Of a stretch of 64,000 bases of DNA, positions 50,303 to 61,150 are shown one piece after another (the first letter of the stretch is position 1; each line of letters starts with the position of its first letter). The position numbers and the translations under genes were made by a program. The notes under the pieces were generated by a model. That model ran no database searches, was not told where the DNA came from, and saw only the letters and a program-made list of their open reading frames with translations. Origin of the DNA: Undaria pinnatifida (taxonomy: Eukaryota > Sar > Phaeophyceae > Laminariales > Alariaceae); contig JABAKD010000010.1 in NCBI GenBank assembly GCA_012845835.1, forward strand, positions 13,380,401 through 13,444,400. Reading direction: 5' to 3'.

Positions 50303-50785
50303 CTACTTCTCATCCCTCGAGCCAAGTAAGTGCAAAGTCGCGGTGAACTTCAAAAAGATCTCTCGGCAGAGCCTTCGTGAGGATGTCCGCATGCATGCTG
50401 TTTTTCGCTGGGGAACATGCGTGACCTCGATCATACCCTCCTCGGTCAAATTCCTAAGGAATTGGTGCCTCACGTCGATGTGCTTACTCCTACTCGAGCT
50501 AAGCGGATTCTCTGCAAGCGCAATCGCTCCTTCGTTGTCCTCAAGGACGTCGATCTTACGAGGCTTCCTACCAGGTCTCAGGAACTGAAGCATTCCGTTC
50601 ACAAACTGAGCCTCCTTCACACTATCGCCCATCGCAAGATACTCTGCTTCAGAAGTCGACTGTGAAACGCATTTCTGCGTCCTAGAAATCCAAACCACAA
50701 GCATCGCAACCACAAACACCATCACTCCCAAAAGTGGTGTACAGTCAGTGGCCTTGCTCGCAAAGTCGGCATCTACGTACACCAA
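50303..50785 (-). pseudogene. copia RNase H domain
   Basis: RNase H degrades the RNA strand of the RNA-DNA hybrid during reverse transcription. Motifs in order: YVDADFASK (first Asp), the STSEAEYLAM segment (Glu), LEDNEGAIALAENP (Asp) and SRSKHIDVRHQFLRN, typical of the copia C-terminus. The frame then runs past the expected end into QRKTACMRTSSRRL, where related elements continue differently; a shift near 50,390 probably altered the tail. It is separated from the reverse transcriptase frame by a break near 50,800-50,876. Confidence 0.85.
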
Positions 50786-50875
50786 CGTGCCTACGTCTAC
50801 CGAACTGTCCTGCTTGAACTTAAGAGTTAGATGCGCCGTTTCCAGAAGATAATTCAGATTCTTCTGGGCTGCCTT

Positions 50876-51310
50876 TCAGTGGCTTCTCTTTGGCTCGTGA
50901 GAGTGCCTCGCCACAGCCCGCACAGCATTCGAGATGTCGCGCCTCGTCTGGCTGGCGATCCACATCAGGCTCCCCACCACCTCTTCTCGGAACGGCACAT
51001 CTCCTGCCCCCTCATCCTCCTTCAAGGACCTGTTATCGTTGGGAAGGGAAGCAGGGATCGAGCTGGTGCGACAAATATTGAATCTCTCGAGAACACTCCT
51101 GATGTAACTCTCTTGAGAAATCTCAATCGTGCCAGCCTCGCGGTCGCGAATGAATTCGCAACCAAGAAACAACTTGACCTCACCCAAATTCTTCGTAGGA
51201 AGAGAGTCACCTAGTGCTTCCACAACCACCTTAGCCAGACTCTTATTTCCTGCATACAGAATATCATCCAGGTGAATCGCGACCATCCCCACCACCTCGT
51301 TTCCCATCAT
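50876..51310 (-). pseudogene. copia reverse transcriptase, C-terminal part
   Basis: Begins with the catalytic core in the form AIHLDDIL (Asp-Asp near 51,265), where copia elements usually have YVDDIL/VYVDDI; His-Leu replaces the first two positions. It then reads LGEVKLFLGCEFIRD, ISQESYIRSVLERFN and GSLMWIASQTRRDISNAV, all standard copia segments. This frame is offset from the N-terminal half, with the break at about 51,307-51,310. The product would not be made as one chain without frameshifting. Confidence 0.9.
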
Positions 51311-51978
51311 GAAACGCAGGGCACAGGGTCAGACATAGACTGCTCGGAACCAATCCTCTTCAGGTCCAACACTAGCCTCTTGTAGAATATTTTAGATGCC
51401 TGCTTCAATCCGTACAAACTCTTGTTCAAACGGGAAACCTTTCCTGACATCGAACCGCAGCCAGGAGGCAACTTCATGAACACCTCGTGATCCAATTCCG
51501 ACTGAACAAACGCTTGCTCAATATCCCAGTGGAGTAATTCCAAGTTGTACTTGCACGCCAACGCTACTAACAATCGCTGAGATGCGGCATTTGCGGTAGG
51601 CGAGAAAGTCTCAAGATAGTCCACACCATACTTCTGCTTGAAGCCCTTCGCTACAAGCCTAGCCATGGCCTTTACTATCTTCCCTCTTTCGTCTACGTTC
51701 CATTTGAAAACCCATCTAGCATCAATCACATTACAGCCTACTGGGACCTTTACTGCTAACGTGAACGTTCCTGCTCTCATCAAGCCTTCAATTTCGGCAG
51801 ACTTGGCTACCTCCCAAATCTTGGCGCACTTAGATTGCTGGGCTTCTTGATAGCTACCAGGCTCTGACTCAACATCCTGAACCAGTTTTTTCGGCAATTC
51901 GATTTCGTCACCTGTTCTCTGCTCCACTACAAGTGCATATACTATCTCTGATGCGGAGATGGGTCCTAGGGTGGCCAC
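51307..51978 (-). pseudogene. copia reverse transcriptase, N-terminal part
   Basis: Shows the RVT_2 signature: IEGLMRAGTFTLAVKVPVG, NVIDARWVFKWNVDERG, KAMARLVAKGFKQKYGVDY, ETFSPTANAASQRLLVALA, WDIEQAFVQSELDHEVFMKL, PPGC and SRLNKSLYGLKQASKIFYKRL. The catalytic Asp of the FVQSELD/WDIEQAF segment is present. An in-frame run continues to 51,307, then a shift leads into the next segment. It is preceded by a ~450-bp linker (51,980-52,430) rich in Ser/Pro/Glu. Confidence 0.92.
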
Positions 51979-52431
51979 AAGGCCGGGTACGCTCTGCTGG
52001 TTAACTGCACGGGTTTGCGCGCGAGTTCTACCGTCTCTTACGTCATCATCCTCACGCGCGGGAGTATTAAAGTCAGCCAGCTCAGCGACATGCCGCGGAC
52101 TACGAGCGGCTGAAGGGGGTGCCTCCGCCTCTACCGGCCCTCCCGACCCAATCGACTCTCCATCATCATGCCCTCCCGGCCCAATCGACTCTACCTCATC
52201 ATCCCCTCCCGGATTACCATCTCCACCTCCCCTGCCTCTTGCCCTCCCTGCCCCTCCCCATCAGTTTCAGACGCTGGAGAAGACACAGAGGGAGCTGCTC
52301 TATCAGAGGAATTGTTCACGGGCGAAGACGGTTCAGAGGGGGAAGACGAAACAGAGGTGGATTGGCCCACACTGCCTGCATCAACACTTACAACCTCATC
52401 GATTCCTGCACCAGAAGCCGTTACATAAGTC

Positions 52432-53091
52432 TTAAAAGTGTGTGGGCAACTCCTCTCCTCGGACAACTCCTCCCCCAACAATCGGCCATACCTCGGCTTC
52501 TACATCGTCGTCACTTTCCTCCCCTCCCTCCTCTGCGACCTCTATCGGCAAGGAAGGTTGCAGTGGAGGGAGCTGTGACGGCAACACCTCCCACGTCACA
52601 TCTCTCGTTTCCTGATTAGTCCCAGCCCTCGTAAGTACTCTATGACAATAACGGGGGTGGTCTCTCGAAGGACCGACATAAAAGCAACTCTCACCCTTCG
52701 GTAACAGCTTCGACGGTCGCTGCCACCGGCAGTACGCCGGTTTCAAAAACGGATACGGTCTAGCAGGACGAGGTTCCCCATACCACGTGTCATACGGTGA
52801 CTCAGAGTCAGGGTCAGCAGAACATGCGGTGTGGTTCATTGCTTCGCAAGCCCAGTGTATAGCTTCAGCCCAGACTTTGTCAGTCTTAAGTAACTGCACA
52901 CATGCCCAAAACGAACTTTCGCCTGCATACGAGCCGCCATCGCGGCCTCCTCAATCAAAACCCACGCTCTGCAACACCATTATATTGCGGATTATAAGCC
53001 GGAGTGAACTATTGTTTGATCACAAGCTCATTGCACACAGATGCGAATTCCCCCCCGAAAAACTCCCCTCCATTATCAGATCTAACAATCT
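52432..53091 (-). pseudogene. copia integrase, C-terminal part
   Basis: After a shift near 53,100 another frame carries LLDNGGEFFGGEFASVCNE (second catalytic Asp), PAYNPQYNGVAERVLIEEA (catalytic Glu region) and an in-frame stop between them. Downstream, from ~52,899, the open frame has LLKTDKVWAEAIHWACEAMN, SPYDTWYGEPRPARPYPFLK and KGESCFYVGPSRD, the usual copia integrase C-terminal segment. The GKKP-box equivalent (YGEPRPARPYPFLK) is well preserved. Confidence 0.82.
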
Positions 53092-53588
53092 CACCAATGA
53101 TGGGATCCCATCAGCACGCACACTCGCAAGAAAACTTTGGAAGCACTGCCAGCGTCTGATTTATTCCTCAGGAAATACATCCATGCACGCCTTGTGAAAT
53201 AATCCTTCACAATCATGGGGTAATGTTTACCCCCTACGGACGCAACGTCCCTCCTCCCTCCCAGGTCAACAAAAACTCTGCCCAACTTTTTATCGGATCT
53301 ACGTTTAGTTTCATGAGAAATTTCTTTCCTAACAGCCTTCGACATTGAGCATCCCGTACAAGCATGCATGTCACCAACCAATTCGGTACCCAGTCGCTTT
53401 GCAGCAGTACGAAGCAATCCCTCGTGCGTATGAGCATAAATGTTGTGGAACTCGTTCACATCCATCGTGGTTTCATGCTTGGGGTTTGAAGGAGTGAGGG
53501 CAGCCAACACCGTACCAATAGAGTCCTCTCCTAGACGATACGCAGTCGCAATCAGCATGCCATCGAAGTTCTGAAAAGTGACTTGTCC
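53091..53588 (-). pseudogene. copia integrase, N-terminal part and catalytic start
   Basis: Integrase joins retrotransposon cDNA to the chromosome. The zinc-binding HHCC module is visible: EFHNIYAHTHEGLLR (two His), then HACTGCSMSKAVRKE (two Cys). RVFVDLGGRRDV supplies the first catalytic Asp. YPMIVKDYFTRRAWMYFLRNK follows. The frame is the same as that of protease; only a TAA stop at 53,589-53,591 separates them. It runs off frame after about 53,130. Confidence 0.88.
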
Positions 53589-54305
53589 TTAAAAAGCAGT
53601 CATAACACCATCAGGACCACCAAGATCATTCCATGTCTCGCCATCAAACTCTGCGCTCGGAGAAAAGAGGTTGTATCCCAAGTTGGGGGAGTACAACACG
53701 TTCTTCAGCTCTACTGAAAACTCGCTGTCAGCAGTCACAAACACCAACTCCAGTGTTCCAGAGAATTCTATCTCACAAGACACGCCACCAATCCCGTTAA
53801 CGTTCTTCAGGCAAGGCTTCAAATCCTTCATGCAAGCAAGAGAATCTGTCATGTGAAAAGCAGTGCCTGTGTCCGCATACCAATCCTCGAAATACTTAGA
53901 CTTATTAACAGCGTTCATAATCATATCCTTGTTGACAGCGCTTAAAATCAGATCATCTCGTGATGTTAGCAGACACTTCAAACCAGAAACATCGTACATC
54001 ATACTGCCCAACTCTTCACATGCCTGCACAATCGCATCATTCCGGCGTGCTAGCAGACACTCCACATAAGAAACGTCAGACTTCTCAACGCTCTCATCCT
54101 CGTCGGCCTCGGATTTCCTAGTCTGTGTGGGATGAGCGATGATGCGAGCCAAGCAGTCCTTCCTCAAGTGACCCTTCTCCCCAAACTTGAAACACTTCCC
54201 CTGAAAAGTCTTTTTCTTGGACAAATCAGACTCGGAGTTAGACTTCGGCTTGTTGTTGTGCTTCTTGCTACTCTTCCTTTCAATCCTAGACACCAGAGCA
54301 ACACT
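53589..54305 (-). pseudogene. copia nucleocapsid zinc knuckle and protease
   Basis: The knuckle reads CFKFGEKGHLRKDC. The consensus is C-x2-C-x4-H-x4-C, so the second Cys is Phe here and metal binding should be impaired. About 110 residues later comes the aspartic protease site WYADTGTAFHMTD (Asp-Thr-Gly at the active site), then ELKNVLYSPNLGYNLFS, typical of copia proteases. Between them is an acidic stretch with two copies of an SYVECLLARRND / GLKCLLTSRDD-like phrase. The frame ends in a TAA, after which integrase continues in the same frame. Confidence 0.88.
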
Positions 54306-54670
54306 ACTGTGCTTTTCAAACCACCCTGTGCCTGCAAGCCTAGGTAATGCTCACGCACTTTAGTCTCGATGAACGATGGGTCATTCGGACAGAACACCAC
54401 AAGAGTCTCACGCAAAGTCTTGTACTCGTGCGACAGCCCTTCAAGCATCAGATTGCACACCTCCCTGTCATCTTTTTTTACTTCAAGCATTTGCAGAACA
54501 CCAAGCGTCTCTCTCATGGATGCAAAGAAGGTTGTGGGGTTTTCGTTCGAACGCATGCGCAGTGACTTCAGTTTCTCCTCCTGCACACGAATCTGACTCT
54601 GGCTCAACGGCAGAAAATGATCCTTCAGCACACGAAACGCCTTGCTGGGGGAACCAGCGTGCCTAGCCAT
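54305..54670 (-). pseudogene. copia Gag capsid-like segment
   Basis: From the ATG at 54,670 it reads SPSKAFRVLKDHFLPLSQSQ, KLKSLRMRSNENPTTFFASM, VCNLMLEGLSHEYKTLRETL and FIETKVREHYLGLQAQ, matching the UBN2-type Gag of copia elements, which forms the particle shell. Only ~100 nt separate this ATG from the 5' LTR. Homology starts well inside a normal Gag, so the N-terminal part seems to be deleted. A frameshift near 54,305 separates it from the knuckle. The reading frame also extends upstream into the LTR without a stop. Confidence 0.8.
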
Positions 54671-54773
54671 GGTTTTTAGACTATCCTGAGGAGGGTATGA
54701 TCGAGCCTTCCTCGACAGACCAGTCGAGCAAGTCCAGGGGGACGAAGCAGCAGCCAACTGATGCGCTATAGCG

Positions 54774-55199
54774 TGTTGGTAAACCCGTGACTTCTGGAGA
54801 AAGAGATGTTGTATATGAGACCTTGGTCTGAAGAGACAGGTTGGGAAGTGGAGTGAACGAGTGGGGCGAGCACAAAAGCTTCGAGCTCCCACGCCACTTC
54901 GGAAAGATGCACACAATCGGACCAATGCAACGTACCGATCACGGCAATAAGCCGTTATTCCGACCTCTAGCAACAAAACGGGAGTATTCTACCTGACAAT
55001 TGTCCGATGTACCATACATAAGCCTACGGTCCAATGTATAACCCTTAGGTGTGTACAATCTACCGAACTACCGCAGCATCACAAGGAGTATTCCTATGTG
55101 CTAGCTCGGCAACCTCAGATCGGCAGTTCCGCTATTCAAATAATCCAATCAGATGTTCTACCGCAACTCAGTCGATACACACGGCCGCTATCACGAACA
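54774..55199 (-). repeat. 5' LTR of the copia element
   Basis: 426 bp, TG...CA bounded. It has the ~75-bp block (GAGACCTTGGTCTGAAGAG ... GGGCGAGCACAAAAGC) missing from the other LTR. Transcription of the element should start in this LTR and run leftward. Just inside it the - strand reads CGCTATAGCGCATCAGTTGG; I cannot match this to a specific tRNA primer. Confidence 0.93.
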
Positions 55200-55204
55200 A
55201 GAGG

Positions 55205-57980
55205 TGCACCTTCACTCTCCCATGCTGCTGACTTGAGGATCTCGATATCTCGGCCAAAACCTGACTCTGGGAAAAGGTACTCCGAAGCGCCTATACCTTT
55301 TAGAGCCCCCCAAACGCCTCTCTACACTAAATCCAAGTAATTTCGTCTCCAAAAGAATTTCCAGTTGTAAAGGCGTTAAGCCTGATGAAGAATCCCATTA
55401 CCTAGGCGTACACATGATAACGTTATTTACGGGATGCGAACGACATCGATGGTATTTCTCACTTAACCTCCTTAGAACTGCATCCACGATTTTGGGGACT
55501 AAACTACTTGTAATTAGTGTGGGATGATGTTTGCAGTTAGTTCCGCCAGTCAGAATTGCTTTGGGAAAAAAATGTCCCCCGTACCGTAGCAATCGTCGTT
55601 ACTCCACTTATAGGATCCCTCTCGATGCTTCGATTTTCGGTTCAGGCCGTCCTGCGACGTAAACATCCACTCCATTGTTGGACAACATTTCTATATTCAC
55701 TGACCCTCACGAAGTTTCAGCTTCTTTTTCAGGCGCCGCGTGTGTCAGCTGCAGTTGCTGTGTAGTAGCTGAATCACCGGTGCGCGAGCGTTTTCGGTTC
55801 TGCTTGCGCGGAGATGTAAAAACGCTTTTTAGTTTCTCTCTGTCCCATCTATTGCCTTTCTTTTTACTTTTCTCCAGCTTCCTTCCATTTCATAATTCAG
55901 ATATGGGATCATATAGCAGATAGTTAATCATCCCTCCTCCGCCCCGCCAAGATTTTAGACGATATTAGTCCATTTGACCGCTGGCAAAATGTTGACCAAT
56001 TACCGACCCAAACGAAGCCTTATAACACTCTGCCCCCCTCGACCGGCAGGATAGCAGACCGGTCAGACTTAATTAAGCTGTATGCCGCCTCAAGTATGTT
56101 TTGCTTCGTCTGCTTTGTTGTTTTGCTGGTTTTGCTTGGTGTTGTTTCGCTCAAAAATATAGTCTGAGTACTCCTTCCCTCTCTCCTTGCGTTGCACCAG
56201 GTGTCCATGTTGCCTCGTGCTTAGAGCATTGTTATTTCCGTTGTTATCTTTGTTATTGTTTCTTTTTTGTCATTATCTCCTCTTTCTTGCTATTTGTCTG
56301 AGTAGCTGGCGTGTGTTTCACCTTTGTGGTTAGACGCTTACGCTGCACATTTTCGAATTGCAAGCATATTATTACCAGCTACCAGTATATTTTTATTTCC
56401 TGAGCTAGCATCGCGGGCCGCGAATGCCGCCCGCTGAGCGAAGCACTTTGTATGATAATGTAGTACCGTGCAGCACAGATCAGCATCAATAATACGAGAA
56501 CAGCCAGCAAAGTAAATTATTGCCGGTATAATAATTGTACATAGCAGGTTTCATACTTTACAATATTCAATATTCGACGACCTGTCAGTGACTGTCAGTA
56601 CCAATTAGCTGTATTATTCTTTTCAAACCGCGATATCGTGTCGTCTATTGGATGCAAGCGCGATTTTTATCTTTGCATGGTGTTTGTGTCGATTGTCCGC
56701 GTCGTTCAAGACTATGCACGCGCTAATCAGCCTGGTCGATCGCCCGATACTGCTGCCGTAGCACCAGCGCCTACCGAATGAGGCGTTTCTGACGAAGCTG
56801 TAAGCAAGCATTTTCCCATGATTTTGAATGCCCTCGGCGACGGCGTTGGTACCCAAACTTCCATCAGTAGTTGCCAGAGTTTGTTGTGCGGCTCCTCTAG
56901 CGTATCCGTCTCCCTTCCACTGCAGCGTGCCTTAAGACCAACAGATTGATTTTTTGTGCTTTCGCTGTTGAAGCCTTTCAGAATTGTTCTTTTTACCGTT
57001 CGTTTGGCGTTTTACAACGAAGTTGGGAAGAAGTGCAGATACTTCAACATGCAGTTTGTAGCCAATTCCTTAACCGTCGAGTAGCTGCCGTACTGTCAAG
57101 ATGATACCGACAAGCTTCAAGCGCAGGAAGGATCCACACATTGACCGACTCTCTACGTCAGGCGTGGGTCAATAAAAGGGCACCGTAAACCGGGGATATT
57201 CGTTCTTCATCCCCGGGTTCAACTCGATTGTTTGTTTCTGTTGTACCCATAGGCAACCCTTCCGCAACACGTTCACCAAAGGCTGTATCCTATAAGGCAT
57301 CCCTGAACGCGCTCAATCACAGGCGCTGTACACTGACAAGTCTATTGGAACAGGGCGAAACGTCCTACTTTCGATATACCAAAGCACACCACTTTACTGC
57401 ACTGGCTTTGTCATCTCCAATACACATGTATTTCCCGTTGTGTTTGTCTATATGCGTTTAGAAAGGACCATCAGCTACCCAGAGGTACCTCAGGCTTCTT
57501 CCAACTCGTAATATTTCCAACAAACGAGCTACTTCCGTTCAGGGTGGATTAAGTGACGGCCAAAGTGAAGCACTTACCTCTAAAGTCCCACATCAATACC
57601 GATCATCCCTCAACCAGCAGTGCCTTTTCACAGAAAAAAAAGGCAAGGAAGGACCGAAATACACCTAATACATCATGAAAACACACCTTCAAATTATATT
57701 ACATAAAAATATACCTGGTATACTACAATACAGACGGCTTTTATTTTTCGACAAGTGGGGGCATCATTAAGAATCAGCATCACACACTTATTATATAATA
57801 AGACTGCCACTCACTCTGCTACCAATAATACCTGACACGTCTGACCCAGTGACCATAAAAAGCGACGAACAAAAAAAGCACATCTTGTCATCCACTCCAC
57901 CCAAAAAGGTACTTCACCAAAAAGGTACTCCGATGTATAATAATACGCACCACGATTCTTACCCAACTACGGTTAGGCAG
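55205..57980. other. unannotated stretch
   Basis: A decayed GC hairpin (GCGGGCCGCGAATGCCGCCCGC, 56,412-56,433) followed by ACTTTGTA recalls the hairpin modules. On the - strand around 56,623-56,930 a frame reads LQWKGDGYARGAAQQ, GTNAVAEGIQNHGKMLAYS and ACIVLNDADN. Its composition is protein-like, but I recognise no family and there is a stop upstream. TTTCATACTTTAC and ATACCTGGTATACTA motifs occur at 56,549 and 57,712. Confidence 0.35.
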
Positions 57981-58149
57981 GTACTTGCACGAGGGTATAC
58001 TCTCACCTCACGATCGACATGACAAGACAACGTTTCGCTGCCAGCACACTGCGCAGATTGTCGTACGCAAAAAGCTTCCCGCCTTCACCACCACCACCCA
58101 TATCATCGTTACCCATGTCATCAGCTACAATCACCCATCTCTTACACGG

Positions 58150-58420
58150 CAATGCCACTTGACCAATGCCAGCATGACCAAAATGCCAGACGGCAAAAAA
58201 GCCAGATGACAATTTGTCAAATAACCATGCCAAACTAACAATGACAAAATATAAAATGACAGGGAAATACAAAAAAAACTAATGAAAAAATGCAAATGGC
58301 AAAATACAAAGTGATAAGTGACAAAATACAAAATACAATGACAAGATGACAAGATACGAACGGCGAAAAAACAAATGACCAAATACAATGGCAAAATACA
58401 AATGCTACTACCTGATATTA
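58150..58420. repeat. degenerate TGACAAAATACAAA low-complexity repeat
   Basis: Short A-rich phrases (ATGACAAAATACAAA, ATGGCAAAATACAAA, CAAGATGACAAGATAC) recur with 10-25-bp spacing. Amino-acid frames through it are compositional. Confidence 0.7.
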
Positions 58421-58439
58421 TTCTGTCGCCAAACCGTAG

Positions 58440-58985
58440 CTACAAGCCCCCCCCCACCCCTTCCATACGCTGCGAGCTTGCTGCGCGCTGAATCGACATA
58501 AGCTTGCAAAATCTAAGGCCGAACGAATCTCGGAGGCCCCACCAAGCCACGCGGAGGGGGGGAGGGGGGATAACCAGACGCCAACAGCGACTATACACCC
58601 GCCCCCCGCCCACCAACATGGAACTCAGCAACGAATGAGGCACCGCGCAGAGCCAGTACCGCTACATTACACGGCGGTCTAGTCCTACTATTAATGCATC
58701 GTCATCGAACAAAACGAGCCAAAAAAAATCTCACATGGGTGGCCAACGAACCGTTACATTCTAGCCTGCAAAACGCTTGAGATAAACCCACCAACCTACG
58801 AACCTACCTATGAAAAGAACCAAAAACCAGAGGACCTACCCAATCAACTGCCATCGGGATGATATCGAATCGAAAAAGATAAGGATGGAAAAATAGTTTG
58901 ATACTACTCCACGCAATATAGCACACTCTGTTTTGTATCATAACGAACTTACCCCTCGACGTGTGGTTAGATCGTGTTTTCCTTC
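58440..58985. other. unannotated stretch
   Basis: C- and G-rich blocks at 58,446 and 58,552-58,570; otherwise mixed sequence with no supported feature. Confidence 0.35.
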
Positions 58986-58994
58986 TCGGGGAAC

Positions 58995-59248
58995 CGATCC
59001 ACCCATCCATCCATCTATCCAACCATCCATCCATCCATCCATCCATCCATCCATCCATCCATCCATCCATCCATCCATCCATCCATCCATCCATCCATCC
59101 ATCCATCCATCCATCCACCCATCCATCCATCCATCCATCGGTCCATCCATCCATCCATCCACCCATCTTCCATCCATCCATCCATTCATCCATCCATCTA
59201 TCCATCCATCCATCCATCCATCCATCCATCCACCCACCCACCCACCCA
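58995..59248. repeat. (CATC)n tetranucleotide array
   Basis: About 60 CATC units, pure at the left and increasingly interrupted (CACC, GGTC, TTCC) at the right, ending in CACCCACCCACC. Every frame is open because 4 is not a multiple of 3; frames reading Ile-His-Pro-Ser or Met-Asp-Gly-Trp are artefacts. Confidence 0.97.
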
Positions 59249-59339
59249 CTCAACCAGCCAGCCAGCCAGTCACCCTTTCATCCACCCTTTCACCCAGCCT
59301 TCCATAGACGGCTAAAAACAAACCGAAGAGCGGACCAAC

Positions 59340-59800
59340 TAGAGAGAGACAGACGCCCCCCCCCCCCTCCCCCCCCTTCCCCCCCCTCTCCCATTCCCCC
59401 CCAACCGCGAACGATACAAAATAAAAACCCGCAACGAGAAGCAAGCCGGTCAACTATTCGGCACGCCACCCACCTATCCACCCCACGTCCGTGCTGCTGC
59501 GAGAGCGAGGAGAAACGAAGGCCACCGCCATTAAAATATAGCCAGTCTCCCCGACAAACCACGGACAGGCAAGCAGGCAGAAAGGCAGAAAGGCAGGCAG
59601 GCAGGAAGGTAGGCGAGCAGCAGCAGGTCGGCGGATCACCGACGGCTTTGGGAAATTTCTACTGTCTTCAGCCTCGTGCTGCGTGATATTACTGCACGCA
59701 TCAAAAGTTGATATTTCCTACCCACCCACCAGGTAACCCACATAACCCAAGAATACTGCACTTCATTGCCACCGTACGCGTTTCATCAACTTTGCGGTGG
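59340..59800. other. C-tract-rich and GGCAGGCA-rich stretch
   Basis: Poly-C runs at 59,355-59,395 and a short GGCAGGCAGG/GGCAGAAAGG run at 59,570-59,610. No gene supported. Confidence 0.5.
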
Positions 59801-59814
59801 CAGCTAACTCCCCC

Positions 59815-60245
59815 CCCCGCCAACCCCCACCTCTCCTTGCCATAGACATGTCGTCCAACCAGGACCCTTCCAACCCGCCCCACTTCTACTCCTACCATAG
59901 ACATGCCTTCTAACCAGGACAATCCCCCACCCCCTCTTTCCCCGCAAGAGACATGCCTTCTAACCAGAACCCTTCCCAACCTCCCTTCCCACTCCTACCC
60001 TTGCTAAATACATGCCTTCTAACTAGGACCCCCTCCCCTGACCCTTGCCATAGACATGCCTTCTAACAAGGCCCAGCTCCACCCCCCCCAAAGACATTCG
60101 TATTAACCAGGACCGTCTCCACCTCACCTATCCCCGCCATAGACATGCCTTTCACGGAGTACCTCCTCCATCTCCCCGCCAAAGAGATGCCACCAAGAAG
60201 GACCCCCCCCCCCCCCTCTCCCCGCCAGTGACATGCCTTCCAAGT
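59815..60245. repeat. ~55-bp minisatellite (CATAGACATGCCTTCTAACCAGGAC)
   Basis: Eight or nine imperfect units contain (C/G)CCATAGACATGCCTTCTAAC, CAGGACC, then a C-rich spacer. Starts are near 59,841, 59,894, 59,945, 60,004, 60,049, 60,088, 60,136, 60,180 and 60,226. Spacer length varies. The array is non-coding. Confidence 0.85.
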
Positions 60246-61150
60246 ACAAGGGGGAGGAAAAGACGTCACCGCCGCAGCTGCGGCTGCCGCTGTGCCGCAG
60301 GCAACCTGAAAAAAAGCCGACATGACACCCCTCTCCGCGAGACGATACCCATAAACGACCGCTATAATCAGTACAGTTGTATCTCACTTCATCAGAAACG
60401 CTATAAAAAAGGATATCGAGTCCACTTTTCATGACGTAAACAATGCGGAGAGTTCGCAGCAACAAAAAAACAACCAAACCAAGTAGCTCGTTTTTCTATA
60501 CCAGGAATACATCAGGTTACTGGTCGCTAGCAACGTTTTTTTTCCCTCGCCAAAAAAAAAAGAGAAAGAAAAAGGGGGAGGGGCAAAGCGAGAGAGGGCA
60601 AGCATGGCCACGTATATCATATGTACACAAACACACACATACGCCGTGAGACTCACGTCACGCCTCGCTTTTCATAGAAACCCGCGGATCCTGCCGGTAC
60701 ACCCAACTGCAAAAAAAACAACCCGGAAATAAAACTCGGCTTCTCTGCAATTTCCATGCTGTGTGCCCGCCCCTTTCCCCGCCCCTCCCCCTCCTATTTC
60801 GATTCAACGCCCCCCCCCCATCCCCACCCATAAGCGCCCCCTTACTGTGTACACCCAGCACGATTTCACGTTGCCGTTTCCAAATTATCCTCCTCCTATT
60901 AATACTTTCAGGTACAGTATCAGTAACCACCGACCCCCCCCCCCCCCGCCCACACACACCCCGCCTCCGCTCCCACCCCCCCAGGGTACCTTGGGCAGAT
61001 ATGCAACGCCATCATTTGCCGGAGGAAAGCGCCGGAAACCTTTTGTACATTTTTTTTCACCAAACAGTGAGCGATAGCAAAACTCCATCCGCCCCTACCT
61101 CACCTCCGCCCTCCCCGACTCCCCCAATCGCAACGAACGGGTGGTGACCG
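60246..61150. other. unannotated stretch
   Basis: Contains CAG/GCC-rich sequence at 60,270-60,300, an A9 run at 60,551 and C tracts at 60,807-60,990. Frames of 60-130 codons are proline-rich from C tracts and lack support. Confidence 0.35.

Larger units (their letters stand above)
49865..55204 (-). mobile_element. Ty1/copia LTR retrotransposon with 5-bp target duplication
   Basis: The element proper is 49,870-55,199 (5.33 kb), read on the - strand. LTRs start TGTTGGTAAACCC and end CACGAACA (+ strand view). AGAGG flanks both sides (49,865-49,869 and 55,200-55,204). The coding order from the 5' LTR is Gag, protease, integrase, reverse transcriptase, RNase H. Integrase before reverse transcriptase identifies Ty1/copia. 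A purine tract (AGGGAGGG on the - strand, 50,226-50,233) adjoins the 3' LTR. At least one in-frame stop and several frameshifts break the polyprotein, so the copy is defective but its boundaries are intact. Confidence 0.95.

Noticed and set aside
58804-59686. Frames of 100-241 codons reading Ile-His-Pro-Ser or Met-Asp-Gly-Trp
   Set aside because: Direct product of the CATC tetranucleotide array in all frames.
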